From NCBI GenBank assembly GCA_037013555.1, contig JASUAD010000023.1, forward strand, positions 5,766,001 through 5,830,000: a stretch of 64,000 nt of DNA, read 5' to 3'. Made by a program: the position numbers and the translations under genes. The notes beneath the pieces are model-generated. The model did no database searches. It saw nothing but the letters and a program-made list of their open reading frames with translations, and was not told where the DNA came from. This document shows positions 43,670-54,767 of the stretch, one piece after another; position 1 is the stretch's first letter; the number at the start of each line of letters is the position of its first letter. This stretch comes from Sextonia rubra. Taxonomy: Eukaryota; Streptophyta; Magnoliopsida; Laurales; Lauraceae.

Positions 43670-44605
43670 CATGCTAGATAAAGGTTGAGCAAAGAACTTA
43701 AGACCCATGAAAATTGAATAATAAGTTAAATGTTAAAAGAGAGAGAGAAAAGTAGAGGGCAAAAGAGAGATTTTTTTTATTAGAATGTGATGTGTACATA
43801 ATAAAGGGGAATGAGGACTTTATTTATAGAATAAGATTGCTTCCTTCCCAAGCAACTTAATATGACAGAACTCTAACTCTAAGTGCTTTTCTTATCTAAC
43901 ATGGGCCCCAATGTGGGTTTCCACCTAGGATAATATCTCTTATAACACACCCCCTCGGATGACCACCATTCAATAACAATCATCTCATTAAAACCTTGCA
44001 AATCAAAAACCCAGTGGGATAAAAACCAAAGTGAAGAAAAATGAATATAACGTTCTACAGACTCATTGAAGTGGTGTTGGGCGCGTAGAATGCTACCTTG
44101 TTAAAGCTTTAACTAGGAAAACCCAGTAGGATAAAATCAGAAGAGGAGAAAAAGTACAGTGCACATATGTCCTTGGTAGTATACTTCAGGATGATTACCT
44201 TTGATTAGCTACTCCCCCTAACAAGAATAACCTTCATAATATTTGATGATAGACTCTATGCATGCCAATCTCCTGTACAAGCTTCTAGAATGTTGAATTT
44301 GGTGATGACCTGGTAAATAATTAGCCAGGTTATTGCTTGAACAAACTTGCTTGAATTCAATCTCATTGTTTTTTTTAAGCTCATGTCTGAAGAAGAACTT
44401 CGGTGTAATGTACTTCGTCTTGTCACCTTTAATGTATCCTTCTTTAATCTGTTAAATATATGCCTCATTGTCTTCATAGATAGCACTCAAGGTACCTGTA
44501 TTAAGAGGTAATTGATAAGAACTATGAATATACAAAATCAAAGATTTTCGGCCACACACATTCCTTACTAGCTTCATAGAGAGCTAAATTATCAACATGG
44601 TTAGA
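43670..44605 (-). mobile_element. Copia element 3' end (RNase H and LTR), antisense
   Basis: The minus strand from about 44600 encodes the end of a copia RNase H: LSAIYEDNEAYI, QIKEGYIKGDKTKYITPKFF and FRHELKKNNEIEFKQVCSSN, then NLANYLP (family NLADLFTK). A 3' UTR with the well-known 'tttatcccactgggttttt' phrase follows. After 'gagggggtg' the LTR starts at 43947 (TGTTATAAGAG), with a TATA-like 'attctataaataaagtcc' on the minus strand at about 43825-43842. The left LTR limit near 43670 is approximate. It is a different copia family from its right neighbour. Confidence 0.8.
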
Positions 44606-44607
44606 AG

Positions 44608-45155
44608 AAGTACAAAGAAACCTCCGGACGGTTGTACCAATGAGATCGCTGTCTAGACATACAAAAAATGGATCAAGGCCGATGAGATGGCGTGATGTTA
44701 CATGTTGGCATCTATGTCAAATGTTTTACGACATCAACATCAGTCTTCTCCTACTGCATATGACATCATGTACAGTCTCAATGAGATGTTTGGTGATTAG
44801 GATCGGGCGGCAAGGGAGGTTGCCATGAATGAACTATTTAACATTAAGATGGCTGAAGGTACCTCTATTAGGGACCATGTTCTGAAAATGATGGGACACC
44901 TCAATGAACTAGAGGTCCTTGGAGCTGAAATTGATGGGGAAACCCAAGTCGATATCATTCTCCAGTCCCTGACTAATTCCTTTGAGAATTTTCACCTAAA
45001 TTACAACATGGATAAGCTCAATTATTCTTTAGCAGAATTACTCAAGGAACTTCAGGCTGCTGAGGGCCTTTTGAAAAAGTTAGCTAGTATTCACGTTGCT
45101 GAAAAAGGATCTGTTTCTAAGCCAAAAAGCAAGAAGAAACAGAAAAAGGGTTAGA
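44608..45155 (+). pseudogene. C1 gag (UBN2-like)
   Basis: The frame starts inside gag with YKKWIKADEMA, then MLASMSNVL; after breaks, the open part 44825-45154 reads MNELFNIKMAEGTSIRDHVL, KMMGHLNELEVLGAEIDGET and VDIILQSLTNSFENFHLNYN. It is typical of the copia Gag capsid region (UBN2 family). A Lys-rich linker ends in TAG at 45153. Confidence 0.9.
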
Positions 45156-45189
45156 ATTGTAATGCAGTTCCTTAATGTGGCAATGGACC

Positions 45190-46885
45190 TCAAGGAGGAG
45201 TGAAAAAGCCTAAGGGCAAGTGTTTTTATTGCAAGCAAGTACGGCACTGGAAAAAGTAATGTCCAACTTATCTCAGCAAAGTGAACAATAAAGGTAAATT
45301 TTATTCACTAGTTGTTGAATCGTGTTTGGCAGTTATATCTACGGGTACCTGGTGTGTAGATACGGGAGCCACTAATCAAGTTTGCAATTCTTTGCAGAGG
45401 TTCCAAGAAACCAGGCAGCTAAATGATTGAGAGATTTATTTGCTTATGGGTGATGCTATGAGAGTGGAAGCAGTTGCAGTAGGAGATGTTTATCTTAGTT
45501 TTAATAGAGATAGGAATTTAATTTTAAAAGATTGTCTTTATATTCCCTCCATTAGAAGAGATTTAATTTCTATTTTCAAGTTGATTAGAGACAAATATTC
45601 CATTTATTTCAATAAATTTGTGGTTATTAAGTACAATGAGCGTTTTATCTATTCTGGTTCATTGGTGGATGATCTTTATATTGTTGATCCTATCTCTCCT
45701 AAACTGCAACTAACTGAATCGAATACCACAATTACCCTACCATGTAAGAGAAAAAAACCTTCACAATTGAACCAAACGTATTTTTGGCATTTATGCCTAG
45801 GTCATATCAATCTAAACCAGATTTTAAGACTAGTTGCAAATAGACCATTAGATTCATTGGAAGTAGAGGCACTTCCAGCCTGCAAATATTGTTTAGAGGG
45901 GAAAATGACCAAGCGCTGTTTCTCAACAAAAGGCTATGGGGCCAAAGAATTATTGGGATGGGTTCACTCTGACCTATGTGGACCCATGAATGTCCAGGTA
46001 AGAGGTGGATTTGAGTATTTCATTACTTTTATTGATGACTACTCAAGATATGGGTACATTTACTTAATGCGCTGTAAGTCCAAATGCTTTGAGAAATTTA
46101 AGGAGTATAAGGCGAAAATGGAAAAGCGTCTAAGTAAGAGTATCAGGACACTACATCTGATCATGGTGGAGAGTGCCTCTTTGGAGAATTTAGGGATTAC
46201 TTGGCACAATAGGGGATTACATCCCAGTTGTTTGCATCAAGTACACCTCATAAATAATGGTGTAACAGAACGAAGGAATAGGACTCTTATGGATATGGTG
46301 AGGTCAATGATGAGTTATTCGGATTTGTCTAATTCGTTCTGGAGGCATGCTCTAGAAATGGCTGCGTACATTCTAAATTTAGTTCCATCTAAGTCTATAC
46401 CTACTACACCCACAAAACTATGGACTAGGTGCAAACCCAGTTTAAAGCATATTCGGATTTGGGATAGTCCAGCACATGTGCTGAAAGGGAACACAGATAA
46501 GTTGGAACCAAGAACAGAAGTTTGCATTTTTGTTGGATATCCCAGAGGAACAAAAGGTGGTTTGTTCCATAATTCTCAAGATCGAAAGGTCATTGTTAGC
46601 ACCAATGCTCGATTCTTAGAAAAGGACTATAAAATGAATCACAAATCCAAAAGCAGAATTGTTCTAGAGGAATTGAAAGGAGAGAGACCTACCCAAGCTG
46701 TTCTGTTACCAGTAGCACAGGAAGAGATACCACAAGATGGAGAATTTAGCTTTCCATTAGCTCAACATAGTGAGAGGATTGCCGAGTCTCAAGTTGATTA
46801 TACTCTAGGTGAAACCACCAACTTGCTGGGTGATAAGCCGGATCAGCATGTCAATTATGGTACACCAGGATTAGTTTTAAGATAG
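45190..46885 (+). pseudogene. C1 zinc knuckle, protease and integrase
   Basis: The knuckle is CFYCKQVRHWKK, then TAA, then C (CCHC residues kept, about 45222-45260). The protease motif is CVDTGATNQVC (45352-45384), catalytic Asp kept. The long open frame 45440-46885 (481 codons) has the GAG-pre-integrase HHCC segment (FWHLCLGHINLNQ and CKYCLEGKMTKRC), and VHSDLCGPMN with the first catalytic Asp. Around 46152-46240 the frame is out of register with the family: the second-Asp motif (SDHGGEC) is encoded in another frame and the family frame returns at NNGVTERRNRTLMDM. Two compensating indels are therefore hidden inside the open frame. Confidence 0.9.
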
Positions 46886-46959
46886 CATAACACTACTCAT
46901 ACACAGATACAAGGTGTGCTGCATCGTAATGGGAGGGTTGTTCATCAACCTGAGCGGTA

Positions 46960-48526
46960 TATGTTCTCGGGAGAGTCATTTGGGAAGTCCATGATGAGCT
47001 AGAAACCGAACCCTATAACTATAATGAAGCACTCCAAGACAAAGATGCGGACCTATGGCAAAACGCTTTAAAATTAAAAATGGAGTCGATGTACTCTAAT
47101 CAAGTCTGGGATCTTGTAGAACCACTATAGGGGATAAAACCTATCAGTTATAAGTGGGTCTACAAGAAGAAAAGAGGGGTGGGTGGACATGTTGAAACTT
47201 TCAAAGCTAGGCTTATTGCCAAGGGGTTTACTCAGAAAGAAGGAATCGATTATAAGGAAACTTTCTTGCCAGTAGCCATGCTGAAACCCATCCGAATTCT
47301 TTTATCCATTGCAGCTCATTTTGAGTATGAAATTTGGTAAATGGATGTCAAGACGGCTTTCCTTAATGGAAATTTTGACAAGTGTATCTATATGGTGCAA
47401 CTAGATGGATTCGTAGCTGAAGGCCATGAGCACATGTTGTGCAAGCTTAAGAGGTCCATTTATGGACTTAAGCAAGTGTTTAGATCTTGGAACATTCGTT
47501 TGGATCAAGTCATTAAATCTTATGGTTTTGAGTAGAACCCTGATGAATCTTGTGTGTATAAGAGGTGTAACGGCAGTGTGGTGGTTTCTTAATACTTTAC
47601 GTAGATGACATTCTACTCATTGGAAATGATGTCGGGGTGTTGTCTTCATTCAAAGTATGGTTGAGCAGTTAGTTTGATATGAAGGACTTAGGAGAAACTA
47701 GTCACATTCTAGGGTCAAGCTCTTTCGAGATCGGAAACAAAGTATGTTAAGCTTATCTCAAGTGGTTTATATTGATGCGATTCTTGCTCGTTTTAGAATA
47801 CAAGATTCCAAGCAAGGATTTCTTCCTTTTAGGCTTGGAATTACTTTTTGCTTCGGCAGTAGGAAGCCTCATATATGTAATGCTATATACTAGACCTGAT
47901 ATTTGTTTGCCATTGGCATGGTTAGCGGATACTAGTCTAATCCAGGAAGAGAACATTGGACTGCAATAAAGCATATACTTAAGTACCCTAAAAAGATTAG
48001 AAATTATATGCTGATTTACTAGGCTAAGAGTTTGATACCCATTGGGTACACAGACTCGGACTTCCAGTCAAATAATGATGCCAGAAAGTCAACTTTAAGA
48101 TTCGGATTTATCCTGGGAGGTGGAGCCATAAGTTGGAGGAGTGTGAAGCAATCATGTATTGTTGACTCTACCATGGAAGCCGAATATGTGGTAGCTTTTA
48201 AAGCATCTAAGGAGGCAGTTTGGCTTAGAAACTTTTTGATGGATTTAGAAGTGGTAACTTTGGTAAAATCACCTATAATTCTTTATCATGATAATACGGA
48301 TGTGGTTGTTAATGCAAAAGAACCTAGGATGCATAAGAAGGGTAAACACATCCAACGTAAGTATCATCTCATTCGAAAAATCATACAGGGGGGTGATATA
48401 ATTGTGACCAAGATTGCATCAGCAAACAACCTCGCAGATCTTTTTACAAAGAGCTTACTGGCGAAGAGCTTTAAATGTCATGTGAAGGGAATGGGGTTGA
48501 AACACATGTCAGCATGCCTTTGAGTC
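46960..48526 (+). pseudogene. C1 reverse transcriptase and RNase H
   Basis: RT blocks: LWQNALKLKMESMYSNQVWD, KWVYKKKRGVGGHVETFKAR, LIAKGFTQKEGIDYKETF, MDVKTAFLNGNFDKCIYMVQ and LCKLKRSIYGLKQVF. The active site LILYVDDILLIGND (about 47594-47635) is intact but lies in a shifted frame. RNase H (48032-48523) is open: YTDSDFQSNNDARKSTLRFG, DSTMEAEYVVAFKASKEAVW and SANNLADLFTKSL. The Asp, Glu and Asp positions of RNase H are visible. The connection between the two is broken by stops. Confidence 0.9.
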
Positions 48527-48538
48527 TAAGTGGGAGAT

Positions 48539-49793
48539 TATTGGAAATTTATACTAAAAGCATACTACTATGTATTTGTCTTTGACTGATTTACTTATTA
48601 GTAAAGTCTGCTTTTTTCATCTGAATGAGAATTTGTTTGAGCAAATGGTTGCATTATTATTTACTATGCATAAGTGTGTCATTTATTCTATAAAGTAGAC
48701 GGGCTAGTGTGTAGAGTTCAGCTTACGCAAAAAAGACTTATTTGTCAATTTTTATAGAATATAAGTTATTGTTGTTCACAATATAGATGGAGCTGGATAC
48801 ACCATTGGTACGATTGTAGCATGATGTTTTAATAGGCTTGTCTTGGCTGCGGGAAAAGATATAGTTTCAACTCGTTATGCTAGTACGCTTTGTATGTATT
48901 GAACAGGACCACTTTTGGGTTATTGTCTTTATACTGACTATATAAGATGATTAACATCCAAATGGTTATTATGAATGCTTGTACTCTTAATCCTGATATA
49001 AATAATAGACACGTGCATTTAGTGTTTGACATTTTAATTTACAAAGGAGTGAGACCTTTTATGGGTTAATAATTTCAGTAAATTGGATGACTACACTACG
49101 TGTATAGTGCATATTAGTTTATTGACGGAATCCAGGTCCCGTAATAGTGATTGATGATATCCCCTTGATGAAGCTTATAAGTTTTAAATATGTCAAACCC
49201 TACAGGTGGACTTTGTGTTCGACATGTCAAATAAGTTAAGTGTAAGGTCTCAAGGAACTATAAAAATATCGATTAAATATAGGTGTCAGTAATTATCTAA
49301 TCAATGGATACCTGAAATCTTAATATAAGGAGATTAATAAACATTTAATAACAAGAATCTTGAAATATTATTTTGAAAATAAAGACAAGAGTGCAATTAT
49401 AATTCTTTAGTAGACTGAATTATAATTTATGGAACTAGGATTCTAATTTGGGTTAAATTAGGGTTTCCTGTTTCTATAAGATGCCTATTCCTTATTTCCT
49501 TCTTAAGGTCCCTATTGTAGCTTATAAATATGCACTATTGCTCTCTAGAAAAAAAACACAAGAGAAATCTCATTTTTGAGAGCAAGGAGAATTCACAGAA
49601 AAGGCCAACACCCCGGTGCGAGTTCGAGCATAGAAGAATACAGTAGAAGATCTTGAGATCTTCGGGTTGCTATAAGACCAATATCAAATTAGAGAGATCT
49701 AGTAGGTATGATTCTTGAATCATCATTGTCTAAACTTATTTCCACAGTGATCTGTGTGCAATATCTAGAGATCTTGGAGGTTGCCTCCTAACA
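48539..49793 (+). repeat. 3' LTR of C1
   Basis: Begins tattggaaatttatactaaa (TG mutated) and ends 'ggttgcctcctaaca'. It contains a TATA-like 'cttataaatatgcacta' near 49520 and closely matches the solo LTR 41471-42726 in reverse. Its end directly touches the antisense LTR of C2. Confidence 0.92.
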
Positions 49794-50349
49794 GTGTAGT
49801 CATCCAATTTACTGAGATTATTGACCCATAAAAGGTCTCACTCTTTTGTAAATCAAAATGTCAAACACTAAATGCACATGTTGCTTATTTATATTGGGAT
49901 TAAAAATACAAGTACTTATAATAACCATTTGGACGTTAATCATCTTATATAGTCGGTATAAAGACAATAACCCAAAACCAATCATGTTTAATACACACAA
50001 AAAATACTAGCATAACGAGTCGAAACTATACCATTTCCCGCAGCCAAGACAAGCCTACTAAAACGTCATGCTATAATCGTACTGATGCTGTGTCCAGCTC
50101 TATCTAAATTGTGAGCAACAATAACTTATATTCTATAAGAACTGACAAATAAGTCTTCTGTGCATAAGCTGAACTCTACACACCAACTATCTACTTTATA
50201 TAATAAAAGACACACTTTTACATAGTAAATAATAATGCAACCATTTACCCATACAAATTCTCATTAAGATGGAAAAAGCAAACTTTACTAATAGGTAAAT
50301 CAGTCAAAGACAAATACATAAAAATATGCTTTTAGTATAAATTTCCAAC

Positions 50350-51905
50350 AATCACCCACTTAGACTCAAAGTCATGTTGAGATGTATTTCAACCCCATTC
50401 CCTCCACATGACCATCAAAGCTCTTTACCAGTAAGCTCTTTGTAAAAGGATCTACTAGGTTGTTTGCTGATATAATTTTGCTCACAATTATATCACCCCT
50501 CTGTATCATTTTTAGTATAAGATGATACTTATGCTGAATGTGCTTACCTTCCTATGCATTCTAGGTTCCTTTGCATTAGCAACCGCACTGGTATTATCAC
50601 AATAGAGTATTATAGGTAATTTTACCAAAGGTACCACTTCTAGATCCATCAAGAAGTTTCTGAGTCAAACTGTCTCCTTGGCTACTTCAGAAACTGCCAC
50701 ATATTCGACTTCCATAGTAGAGTCAGCAGTACATGATTACTTCACACTCATCCAACTTATGGCTTCACCTCCCGGTGTAAATACAAATCATGAGGTTGAC
50801 TTTCTGGCATCATTATCTGACTGGAAGTCCAAGTCTGTGTACCCAATGGGTATCAAACTCTCGGCCTGGTAAATCAGCATATAATTTCTAGTCCTCTTAA
50901 GATACTTAAAGATATGCTTTACCACAGTCCAATGTTCTCTTCCTGGATTAGACTGGTATCTGCTAACCATGCCAACTGCAATACAAATATCAAGTCTAGT
51001 ACATAATATTGCATAAATGAGGCTTCCCACCACCGAAGCATAAGGTACTTCCTTCATTTTTTTTTCTATCTCATCAGGTGTCTTATGACACTGATCCTTG
51101 GATAAAGTAATTCCATGCCTGAAAGGAAGAAATCCTTTCTTGGAATCTTGCATGATAAAACGGGCAAGAATCACATTAATATAAACCACTTAAGATAAGC
51201 CCAATATTTTTTGTTTTTGATCTCCTAAGTGCTTAATCCTTAGAATGTGACTAGCTTCTCCTAAGTCCTTCATATCAAACTGACTGTACAACCATACTTT
51301 GACCAAAGACAACACCTCAACATCGTTTCCAATGAGTAGGATGTCATCTACATAAAGTATTAAGTAAACCACCAACTGCCGTTACACCTCTTTTACACGC
51401 AGGATTCATCAGAGTTCTGCTCAAAACCATAAGATTTAATGGCTTGATCAAAATAAATGTTCCAAGATCTAGATGCTTACTTAAGTCCATAAATAGACCT
51501 CTTAAGCTTGCATAACATGTGCTCACGGCCTCCAGCTACGAATCCATCTGGTTGCACCATATAGATGCACCCGTCAAAATTGCCATTAAAGAAAGCTGTC
51601 TTAACATCCATTTTCCAAATTTCATAATCAAAATGAGCTGCAATAGATAAAAGAATCCGGATGCATTTTAGCGTGGCTACTAGTGAGAAAGTCTCCTCAT
51701 AACCAATTCCTTCTTTTTGAGTAAATGCTTTTGTAACAAGCCTAACTTTGAAGGTTTCAACCTTTCCATCCACCCCTCATTTCTTCTTGTAGACCTACTT
51801 ACAACCGATAGGTTTTATCCCCTCTTGTGGTTCTACATTATCCCAGACTTGATTAAAGTACATAGACTCCATTTCTAATTTTATAGCCTTTTGCCGAGAA
51901 AAGGC
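50350..51905 (-). pseudogene. C2 reverse transcriptase and RNase H
   Basis: Minus-strand frames read ETFKVRLVTKAFTQKEGIGY, MDVKTAFFNGNFDGCIYMVQ, LCKLKRSIYGLK, then VVYLILYVDDILLIGNDVEV (51375 leftward). The YVDD active site is intact and in the same open frame as DMKDLGEASHILRIKHL. RNase H follows at 51189-50360 with breaks, for example IPIGYTDLDFQSDNDARKST. Several TGG and CAA codons have become stops. Confidence 0.9.
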
Positions 51906-52158
51906 GCTTGGTCATTTTCCCCTCTAAACAGGATTCGGAGGCTGGAAGTGCCTCCACTTCCAATGAATCTAATGGTCCATTTGCAGCTAGTCTTGAAATC
52001 CGGTTTAGATTGATATGACCTAGGTGTAAATGCCAAAGATAAGTTTGATTCAATTGCAAAGGTTTCTTTCTCTTACATGGTAGGGTAATTGTGGTATTCG
52101 ATTCAGTCAGTTGTAGTTTAGGAGAAATAGGATCAACAATATAAAGATCATCCATCAA
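51853..52158 (-). pseudogene. C2 pre-integrase segment fused to pol by internal deletion
   Basis: Reads LHLGHINLNRISRLAANGPL, EALPASESCLEGKMTKRLFS and AKGY, then jumps directly to KIRNGVYVL, which is an out-of-frame reading of the sequence that in C1 encodes KLKMESMY. Relative to C1 (45937 to about 47052) roughly 1.1 kb holding the whole integrase catalytic core is gone. The first Cys of the CxxC pair is Ser (SESCLEG). Confidence 0.88.
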
Positions 52159-52253
52159 TGAACCAGAACAGATAAAAACTTATTGTACTTAATAACCACA
52201 AATTTATTAAAATAAACAGAATATCTGTCTCTAATCAACTTGGAAACAGAAAT

Positions 52254-53261
52254 TTAATTTCTCCTAATGGAGGAAACATAACGACAATTTTTTAAAATTA
52301 AAGTCCTATCTCTATTAAAACTAAGATAAATATCTCCTACTGTAACTGCTGCCACTATTGTAGCATCATCCATAAGCAAATGAATCTTTTCATCACTTAG
52401 CTGCCTGGTTTCTTGGAACCTCTGCAAAGAATTGCAAACATAATTAGTGGCTCCAGTATCTACACACCTGGTACCGGTAGATATAACCGCCAAATATGAT
52501 TCAACAACTAATGAATGAAATTTACCTTTATTGTTCACTTTGTAGAGATAAGTTGGACATTGGTTTCTCTAGTGCCCTGTTTGCTTGCAATGAAAACACT
52601 TGCCTCCTTAGGCTTTTTCACTCCTTCTTGAGGTCTATTGCTACCTTGAGGAACTGCATTATGATTCTGACCCTTTTTCTGTTTCTTCTTGCCTTTTGGC
52701 TTAGAAACAGAGCCTTTTTCAACAAAGTGAACACTAGCTTAATTTTTTAGAAGGCCCTCAGCAGCCTGAAGTTCCTTAAGTAATTCTGTCAGAGAATAAT
52801 TGAGCTTGTTCATGTTGTAATTTAGGCAAAAATTCCCAAAGGAATTAGTCAGGGACTGGAGAATGATATCGACTAGGTTTCCACATCAATATCAGCTCCA
52901 AAGAACTCTAGTTCATTAAGGTGTCCATCATTTTCAGAACATGGTCCCTTATAGAGGTACCTTGATCCATCTTAGTGTTAAATAATTCTTTCATGGTAAC
53001 ATGCCTTGCCGCCCGATCCTGATCACCAGACATCTCCTTGAGACTGTACATAATGTCATATGCAGTAGGAGAAGACTGATGCTGATGTTGCAAAACATTT
53101 GACATAGATGCCAACATGTAACATCGTGCCATCTCATCAGCCTTGATCCATTTTTTGTATGCCTGGACAACCACCTCATCGGTACAACCGTCCAAAGGTT
53201 TCTTTGGGACCACCTCAGTTAGCACATATTTGTACTCTTCAGCAGTTAGCACAATATCCAA
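52254..53261 (-). pseudogene. C2 gag, zinc knuckle and protease
   Basis: Gag (53261-52908) is open: EYKYVLTEVVPKKPLDGCTD, YKKWIKADEMARCYMLASMS and MKELFNTKMDQGTSIRDHVL, so it includes the N-terminal part missing from C1. After breaks, a knuckle (CFHCKQTGH) and the frame 52538-52254 follow with NNKGKFHSLVVESYLAVIST and CVDTGATNYVCNSLQRF; the protease Asp is kept. Confidence 0.9.
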
Positions 53262-53339
53262 GTTTTTTTTCCAATCAGTATAATTAGGTCCAATGAGTTT
53301 GTGTTCTTTGAGAATTACAGCAAGTGGATTGAAAGTTCC

Positions 53340-54226
53340 AATCTTAGATCCTGAAAATTACATAATCAAAAAATTATGATGGGAAAATAAATTTTGGATT
53401 CAAATAAAAAGAAAAGGCTCCTTCTGCCAACTACTAAAAGAATCCGACAGCAATCTAAAACATCATGTATAATATATCTCAATGTGAGGACTTCTACCAT
53501 ACTTATTTTGTTTAGATAGGACATAAACTATTAGTCTTATTATCAAGTCAACAAACTGTGCCAAGCAAAACCAAACAACTGCCATGACTTTGGTCCTATA
53601 AATAATAGCAATGATTCAGATGGAGAGCATACTATTATTTATGGATAAGTGTATAACATCATTTAATTCAAGATCCATTATTCTGTATTTGGTCCATCAG
53701 ATGGAGAGGTGACCTATACTAATAATTACCCTAAATCATCCATATAGGAGTTTGTACTAGAGATTTCATAATTAACTCATCCGATGAGGAAGAAAACTCC
53801 AAGGTCAACACATAAATTAATTACATCTCCTGCAAAACAATGATGGAGACCGTGGGAAATAAAAGGTTCCCTCTCCCACTTAGTTATTTAACAATGAGGG
53901 TTCTTGTATAATAGTTTAATAAGGCCAGTTTAGAATTTTGAAGTAATACGTTACCAAGATGTCTAGGTTACCTTACCTTTACACATCATAGCATTGGTGT
54001 GATTAATAAAAGAAAACTAAAGTTCAATTTTATTTGCAAATCACATGAATGCTACCTATTTCTCTATTCTAAACAGTATTAAACAAATCTAATATCATAT
54101 GAAGCAAGTTATGATAATCATAAACATTCAAGCACAAAAAAGGGATGCAACCAACACAAGAGTCCTAGCTATCATGGTCAAGTAGGATCCTTTATCTTAT
54201 TGATTACCACTTCTTCAAAATATGCG
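53340..54226 (-). other. C2 5' leader, left part
   Basis: Untranslated leader of copia element C2 between the GC-rich island and gag. AT-rich, no coding signature. Confidence 0.6.
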
Positions 54227-54345
54227 CTTCGCAGCGGGGGTCCAAAGGTATTCCTCGGCAGGGATCGAGTAGCCCAGTCAGCTCCGAGGGTCTAGGGGGT
54301 AGCAGCCCCAGCGGTGAGCCCCGACAGGGGTTCGAGGGCATTATT
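54227..54345 (-). other. GC-rich structured island in the copia leader
   Basis: About 120 bases of very GC-rich sequence in AT-rich surroundings. Local hairpins are evident: CGCT-tcgc-AGCG (about 54229-54240), GGGG-tagcag-CCCC (about 54297-54310) and CCCC-gaca-GGGG (about 54318-54330). Its position between PBS and gag is where packaging, dimerisation or translation signals sit in LTR elements, but function is inferred only from position and base composition. Confidence 0.6.
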
Positions 54346-54416
54346 TTTTATGAAGTTCTTCCTTCGAAATTGAATATTTGCCTTCAAAACCTGTATCCTT
54401 CCTTTAAAAAATTACA

Positions 54417-54562
54417 TTGAACTTAAGCCTCCTGACAAACGGAGTTCACATGCTCTATCAATATAATTACATCACCATGAAAAATTCATTGAGTCCTAAG
54501 CCTCCTGACAAACAGAGTTCACACGCTATATCAATATAATTACCTCACCATGAAAAATTGAA
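54417..54562. repeat. 73-bp tandem duplication in the copia leader
   Basis: 'aagcctcctgacaaac(g/a)gag' starts at 54425 and 54498 and is followed in both copies by 'ttcaca', 'atcaatataatta' and 'tcaccatgaaaaatt'. The two copies differ at few positions. Confidence 0.85.
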
Positions 54563-54754
54563 AATATGTAAAACAATAACCATGAATATGATTCATGGGA
54601 TCCATTCACATAACATACACACATGGTGACCATAATAGCCAGATTAATCACTGCAAAACAAAGGTTAGATAGTTCACTACAAATGCAATCCATGTTTTTT
54701 CAGTAACCTATAATCTTATTATGTTATCTTCAATCCATGTACAGTATTAAGATT

Positions 54755-54767
54755 GGCTCTGATACCA
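54755..54767 (-). other. C2 primer-binding site
   Basis: On the minus strand TGGTATCAGAGCC directly follows the 5' LTR end, an exact initiator-Met tRNA complement. Confidence 0.9.

Larger units (their letters stand above)
44608..49793 (+). mobile_element. Copia element C1 (family C), 5'-truncated
   Basis: Ty1/copia domains in order: gag, zinc knuckle, protease, integrase, RT and RNase H, then a polypurine tract (aagtgggagat, 48528-48538) and the 3' LTR 48539-49793. The 5' LTR and the first part of gag are absent; the left end abuts an unrelated copia remnant. It pairs with the antisense element C2 to its right, with which it shares most of its sequence. It is inactive, with stops in gag, RT and RNase H. 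Confidence 0.92.

Noticed and set aside
54227..54345. GC-rich block considered as an organelle or bacterial insertion
   Set aside because: It contains no recognisable organellar gene and sits in the normal place for a copia leader, between PBS and gag. A leader structure is the simpler reading.
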